Positions 6,601-8,066 of a stretch of 8,066 nucleotides of DNA are shown here, piece by piece. The stretch lies in the NCBI GenBank assembly GCA_044359405.1, contig JBIKMC010000447.1:1-8066 (forward strand), in the 5' to 3' direction. Position numbers and translations under genes: made by a program. This stretch comes from SYIM01 sp044359405. GTDB taxonomy: Bacteria > Pseudomonadota > Gammaproteobacteria > Burkholderiales > Burkholderiaceae_E. The stretch's first letter is position 1. Each line of letters starts with the position of its first letter. Below the pieces are notes generated by a model. The model saw only the letters and a list, made by a program, of their open reading frames with translations. It did not search any database and was not told where the DNA came from.

Positions 6601-8066
6601 CTTTGTGGGCGCTGGTGGCGTCGGGCTTCAACTGTCGTCAGTTGACCTGGGACTTGCCATGGTCAGCGAGCGGCTGAGTGCGGCCGACATCACGGCCGGA
6701 AAGACGGCGCGTCGCTGGAATTCTGCGCAGGCTGCGGTTGGCGGCGCCGAGTTGGTTGGCATCGAAGGGTTGACGCTGGGCGTTCGTGACCTCTCCCTGG
6801 GCATCAACCGGGCTGCGGCTGACGGGACCGTCATTGACTATGCCGTGCCCTCGGGCGGCGCTAATCGCGCAACAGACCTGAGCATTCGAACGGGTCCAGC
6901 CGGCAGCATTCAGCTTGCGCTCGACGGTTCGCGTGGTGTCTACACCGAAGCGCGCGGACGGCTTGCCATCGATGCCTTTGGCTTCGTTCAGCTCGAGGGC
7001 GAGTTCGCCATTGAAAAAGCCGCCGCCGCTCAGACGATCACTCTTGCGAATGGCAGCACGGCACAGGCGCAGGTTTTGCGCCTGGGTGGTCAGGGTATCA
7101 ATGCGTTTGCCGGAACCAACGGTGGAACCGCCGACGCCCTGGGTCTGCAGCTTCAGGATGTTAATTTCGGTCTGGCACTGATGGGCGATACGTCCAATGC
7201 CGCACGCAGCTGGACCAGCTTGAAAGCCACTGCCGGTGCCGCGGCCTTCATCGGGGTTGAAGGGCTTACCGCGCGGGGCGAGAATCTTGAGGTGATGGTC
7301 AACCGCGCGGGCATGGCGGGTGACTCAGTGGTCGACTACAGCCTGACTGATGCCAACGATCCCAACAGTGCGCGCAAGACGGCGCTCAGTGTCCCAACCG
7401 GTGTCTCTGACAGCATCAGCTTCGATATGGATGGTGCATGGGGTAATGCCCTGCGCGCCAGCGGTGACCTCAGCCTCGATGTGTTCGGCTTCTTCCAGGC
7501 CAGCGGTGCTTTCGCACTTGAGCGTCGCACCGACAAAGTCTTCCTGAACGATGGTGTTTACACAGACGATCCAGCCACGGCGAAAGCACCGACTGAGATT
7601 GATGTTGATCTGCTCACGCTGGGCGCATCCGGTGTCGATGCGTTCGCTGGCATCAATGGAGGTACTGATGACGCGGTAGGGCTTTCGCTGCGTAGGGTCG
7701 ACTTTGGCCTTGCGCTCATGACCGAGCAGCTGCCCGCAGGTACCAACCGTGCGGCGCGCGAATTCAGCACCTTGAAGGCTTCCGCTGGCGAGATTTCGTT
7801 CGTGGGCGTTGATGGGCTTGAGATGAGTGCCACCAGCCTGGACGTCGAGATCAACCGAGGTATTAAAGGTACGAATGGTGCAGCGGATGTCGTGGTCGAT
7901 CATGGGCTGCGACAGCTCGACGTTCTGGCTGGTCCAGAGTCGAGCATCACGCTGGATGCGGACGGCAGCTTAGGCGAGCTGACCAGGGCCAGTGGAGAGC
8001 TGGCGATTGATGTGTTTGGCTTCGCGCAACTGTCGGGTTTCGTGGCCCTGGAGAGGAGCAGCGCCA
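2..8066 (+). CDS. Internal fragment of a giant repeat-rich, probably secreted or surface protein (both ends outside window)
   Basis: One frame is open across the whole window: 2,688 sense codons with no stop. The gene is therefore longer than 8 kb, and neither start nor stop is present. By eye the protein has no cysteine, no hydrophobic membrane segment and no enzyme motif. It is rich in Gly, Ala, Ser, Thr, Leu and Asp with alternating beta-strand-like patterning. In order it holds a beta module (residues 1-224), Leu/Pro heptads (225-305), two ~225-residue Leu/Pro/Trp repeats (306-758), a divergent beta module (759-931) and seven ~155-180-residue repeats (932-2688). The second of these seven is split by five copies of another ~117-residue repeat (1168-1775). 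Gigantic cysteine-free repeat proteins in Gram-negative bacteria are usually exported to the cell surface or medium, often by type I secretion, and act in adhesion or matrix building. That role is inferred here, because the secretion-determining termini are not visible. The frame and the repeats are directly seen. The function is unknown. Confidence 0.95.
674..916 (+). repeat. Short-period Leu-Pro heptad tract (residues 225-305)
   Basis: This low-complexity protein tract has an L-P or equivalent pair about every seven residues. Examples are NFSLPSF, SFSLPNI, GLALPTL, GFSIPGI and DFKLPNL. Three perfect consecutive heptads occupy positions 824-886. The rough consensus is [DGNS]-[FL]-x-[LI]-P-x-[FIL]. 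A proline in every unit rules out a coiled coil, and alternating hydrophobic and polar residues point to short beta strands separated by Pro turns. The pattern is loosely reminiscent of short MP/LP repeats in eukaryotic scaffold proteins such as AHNAK and periaxin, but this is an analogy only. It leads directly into the longer Leu/Pro/Trp repeats and may be their evolutionary seed. Confidence 0.8.
917..1603 (+). repeat. Leu/Pro/Trp long repeat, copy A (residues 306-534), four sub-repeats
   Basis: This is the first copy of a tandemly duplicated ~225-residue protein unit. It contains four sub-repeats, each opening with an [IT][ND]W or LDW motif followed by a strand with LP and then a segment like LNLPG. 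The defining tryptophan codons lie at positions 932, 1097, 1250 and 1430. The best-conserved part starts at 1229 (FPDIKLDW) and runs through FNWATLLPAWPDVS to LMGLKLP at 1522. It matches the second copy almost without gaps. Synonymous positions differ freely between the copies, so the duplication is old and the protein sequence is under selection. I know no named domain that fits. Confidence 0.85.
1604..2275 (+). repeat. Leu/Pro/Trp long repeat, copy B (residues 535-758), four sub-repeats
   Basis: This is the second copy of the unit, directly abutting the first. Its sub-repeat tryptophans are at 1622, 1790, 1949 and 2141, which are 690, 693, 699 and 711 bases downstream of their partners in copy A. 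Equivalent strings are FPDIKLDW (1928), FDWSTLLPSWPNVS and LLGLQLP (ending 2233). The spacer before the fourth sub-repeat is Ser/Gly-rich and four residues longer than in copy A. The last part (LPFLQSALDALPF) aligns with the Leu-rich end of copy A, then the sequence changes to the beta-module type. The preserved register across four sub-repeats shows the duplication was of the whole four-part block. Confidence 0.85.
2276..2794 (+). other. Divergent beta module leading into the main repeat array (residues 759-931)
   Basis: The segment begins KIDFARKGFSISGAVDL and contains SGNFGF, which resembles the closing half of the main repeat (ASG-x-L-x-[IL]-D-x-FGF-x-Q-x-SG-x-F). It then has LGAGDFKLGV, resembling a degenerate opening half, and near the end TGGTLSIADFIKVTGNF followed by FTLSD, again like a repeat end. 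I read it as one and a half degraded copies of the main repeat. It also resembles residues ~97-195, on the other side of the Leu/Pro domain. No enzymatic motif is seen. Confidence 0.55.
2795..3265 (+). repeat. Main repeat LR1 (residues 932-1088, 157 aa)
   Basis: This is the first clear copy of the main repeat. Its landmarks are LLRIGGSGLSAFAG at the start, FGLVLVSE, the ARxW-type position (GRSW, Trp codon at 2939), then GLTLAGNNL and RAASDG. The closing half has AGTLALEVAGFVSIAGSFAIEKS and a VTLSSG strand. It is more divergent than later copies: the usual NGGT-x-DA loop reads GSSSQR, and FGF-x-Q is replaced by AGFVS. The alternation of hydrophobic residues suggests an all-beta fold. The function of the repeat is unknown. 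Confidence 0.85.
3266..3502 (+). repeat. Main repeat LR2, first half (residues 1089-1167)
   Basis: This is the opening half of the second main repeat: LLRIGAKEVTAFAGLNGA, then DALGFNLADMSFGLALMSD, EARKW (Trp codon 3404), AAFVGVDGLTV and LAINRN. It matches the other copies up to the NR position, where in other copies a short loop such as AASDG-x-[VL]-[VL]-D follows. Here the repeat is interrupted by ~608 residues of a different repeat family and resumes at position 5327. Confidence 0.85.
3551..3919 (+). repeat. Inserted repeat unit 1 (residues 1184-1306)
   Basis: The unit opens with TVLALRTSMTAGTLLLAFGG, has a charged, helix-like segment (TRNELRRKIEALL) in the place of the VQ-x-AL part, then EITVTGDETEGFTIRFGGALAGTD. 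It ends with a Val/Ala-rich strand and a VNNVTYGTGTQ linker. It is the longest unit, at about 123 residues. Boundaries are good to within a few residues. Confidence 0.7.
3920..4264 (+). repeat. Inserted repeat unit 2 (residues 1307-1421)
   Basis: This is the most canonical unit. It has GTLRFSLDGD, then SDATIIAAVRDALESLSSI, then GAGNVTVSGTRAAGFTLEF and NGALAGKDV, followed by an SVAITVEGG strand. The IGAGNVTV and GALAG-x-DV pair is the signature I recall from giant surface proteins. Confidence 0.75.
4265..4624 (+). repeat. Inserted repeat unit 3 (residues 1422-1541)
   Basis: The unit starts VREVQKIKFAG and has the helix-like part PLQAAIDQLYGAG, a KATVSF strand, and FVRFSAPLAYTDVPLIQV in place of FGGALAGTD. 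It ends DVTVVGVQNG plus a Thr-rich linker. The GG of the hallmark turn is lost (FSAPL). The VREVQ start matches the VDEVQ start of unit 5 and the ATVQEL start of unit 4. Confidence 0.7.
4625..4966 (+). repeat. Inserted repeat unit 4 (residues 1542-1655)
   Basis: The unit starts ATVQELRLS and continues with SFRLALDHGGTTLRTGVI. The helix-like part is TAAQVQTALNTALSSIAGA, followed by ATVTAITGGWRVSFGGTLQG. The closing strand is ELAVAQRGYTRTT. It is close to unit 5 in layout and length (114 residues). Confidence 0.75.
4967..5317 (+). repeat. Inserted repeat unit 5 (residues 1656-1772)
   Basis: The unit starts VDEVQRVSVSSDGSGSFTLS. It has the helix-like part SAVDVQTALVQALTTGG, then ASVSVSAVAAGTYDISFGG with SLGGTDLDAL, and closes with ELVVEQQGATRS. 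A short linker (VAPLIASV) follows before LR2 resumes. Confidence 0.75.
5327..5551 (+). repeat. Main repeat LR2, second half (residues 1776-1850)
   Basis: The main repeat resumes with LVVDFAASGMQISTGPDAGD, aligning with the VVDYA...TGP part of other copies. It continues IIALDMDGLAGSLTRVSGQL and DLFGMLQVDGGFAFEKS, then a variable tail. It lacks the opening landmarks (FAG, FGLALM, Trp), which are found 1.8 kb upstream. This half therefore completes the interrupted repeat. Confidence 0.85.
5552..6028 (+). repeat. Main repeat LR3 (residues 1851-2009, 159 aa)
   Basis: Landmarks are LTLGAGGVNAFIGAG, DFALALFTE, ARQW (Trp codon 5699), GVAGLPGITL, VNKAAVDGSVLDFA and LLQASGSFTLAVEDFFHASG. The closing half is atypical: the usual DVFGF-x-Q is replaced by AVEDFFH, and the terminal E[KR] pair is replaced by SQ. 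The repeat ends with VTLGDG. Confidence 0.85.
6029..6571 (+). repeat. Main repeat LR4 (residues 2010-2190, 181 aa)
   Basis: Landmarks are LQLGGSNLDAFVGVGGG, ALGLAVEDVEFGLALFNE, PRKW (Trp codon 6203), GASGLTLSADTL, INQAASDGSLVD, GELLRASGNAQIDLFGFAQ and GGFSVERR. It is longer than average because of extra residues in the loop after GGG (FNDDGTLKSG) and in the closing linker (about 20 residues of Ala/Thr/Val). Confidence 0.88.
6572..7072 (+). repeat. Main repeat LR5 (residues 2191-2357, 167 aa)
   Basis: Landmarks are LLLGAEGLSAFVGAGGVG, LGLAMVSE, ARRW (Trp codon 6716), LVGIEGLTLGVRDLSL, INRAAADGTVIDYA, RTGPAGSIQLALDG, DAFGFVQLEGEFAIEKA. The NGGT-x-DA segment between the FVG motif and the GLxL strand is missing. 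The loop before ARRW is longer than usual (LSAADITAGKT). Confidence 0.88.
7073..7609 (+). repeat. Main repeat LR6 (residues 2358-2536, 179 aa)
   Basis: This is a near-consensus copy: LRLGGQGINAFAGTNGGTAD, ALGLQLQDVNFGLALMGD, ARSW (Trp codon 7211), AFIGVEGLTARGENLEV, VNRAGMAGDSVVDYS, DSISFDMDG, LRASGDLSLDVFGFFQASG, FALERR. The loop after VVDYS is extended (TDANDPNSARKT). The closing linker has an acidic stretch (NDGVYTDDP). Confidence 0.9.
7610..8066 (+). repeat. Main repeat LR7, truncated by the window end (residues 2537-2688)
   Basis: Landmarks are LLTLGASGVDAFAGINGGTD, AVGLSLRRVDFGLALMTE, AREF, ISFVGVDGLEMSATSLDV, INRGIKG, VVVDHG, SSITLDADGSLGELTRASG, IDVFGFAQLSG, ALERS. The position held by Trp in LR1-LR6 is Phe here (codon at 7763). 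The sequence stops just after ALERSSA, where the closing VTL strand of the repeat would start, so the array very likely continues downstream. Confidence 0.88.

Noticed and set aside
5173..7903. Other antisense frames of 100-220 codons over the main repeat array
   Set aside because: They are rich in Pro/Ser/Ala/Arg, lack domains, and recur at repeated places because the sense strand is repetitive. No credible ribosome binding site or gene context was seen.
2..8065. RTX calcium-binding nonapeptide repeats, as in many type I secreted proteins
   Set aside because: No GGxGxDxLx runs are present. GG and GD pairs occur but not in a nine-residue series. RTX repeats could still lie near the unseen C-terminus.

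Overview
The window is an internal piece of one giant protein-coding gene on the + strand. The frame whose codons start at position 2 has no stop from end to end: 2,688 complete codons (positions 2-8065) plus one leftover base. Neither the start codon nor the stop codon is inside the window. I see no other believable gene, RNA gene, promoter, terminator, insertion sequence or CRISPR array. The smaller open frames on both strands are shadows of this frame. The DNA is GC-rich with G/C-ending codons. Together with the protein type (huge, repetitive, no cysteine, rich in Gly, Ala, Ser, Thr, Leu and Asp), this suggests a Gram-negative, probably proteobacterial, free-living or aquatic bacterium. The sequence does not fix the taxon.

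Layout of the encoded protein, numbering residues from position 2: (1) residues 1-224, a beta-rich module whose second half resembles the module at residues 759-931; (2) residues 225-305, a Leu/Pro-rich stretch with a roughly seven-residue beat; (3) residues 306-758, a tandem duplication of a ~225-residue Leu/Pro/Trp unit, each copy containing four related sub-repeats (eight in total); (4) residues 759-931, a divergent beta module leading into the main array; (5) residues 932-2688, seven copies (LR1-LR7) of a ~155-180-residue repeat, the last cut by the window end; (6) inside LR2, at residues 1168-1775, a ~608-residue block of five copies of a different ~115-123-residue repeat. With that block removed LR2 is 154 residues, a normal length for the array, so the block looks like a domain array inserted into a loop of one repeat.

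No enzyme motif, membrane segment or signal peptide is visible. The likeliest role is a secreted or cell-surface structural or adhesive giant protein, of the broad kind often annotated as beta-strand repeat-containing giant proteins. That role is inference. The most interesting features are the nested repeat architecture and the Leu/Pro/Trp repeat domain, for which I recall no named family.
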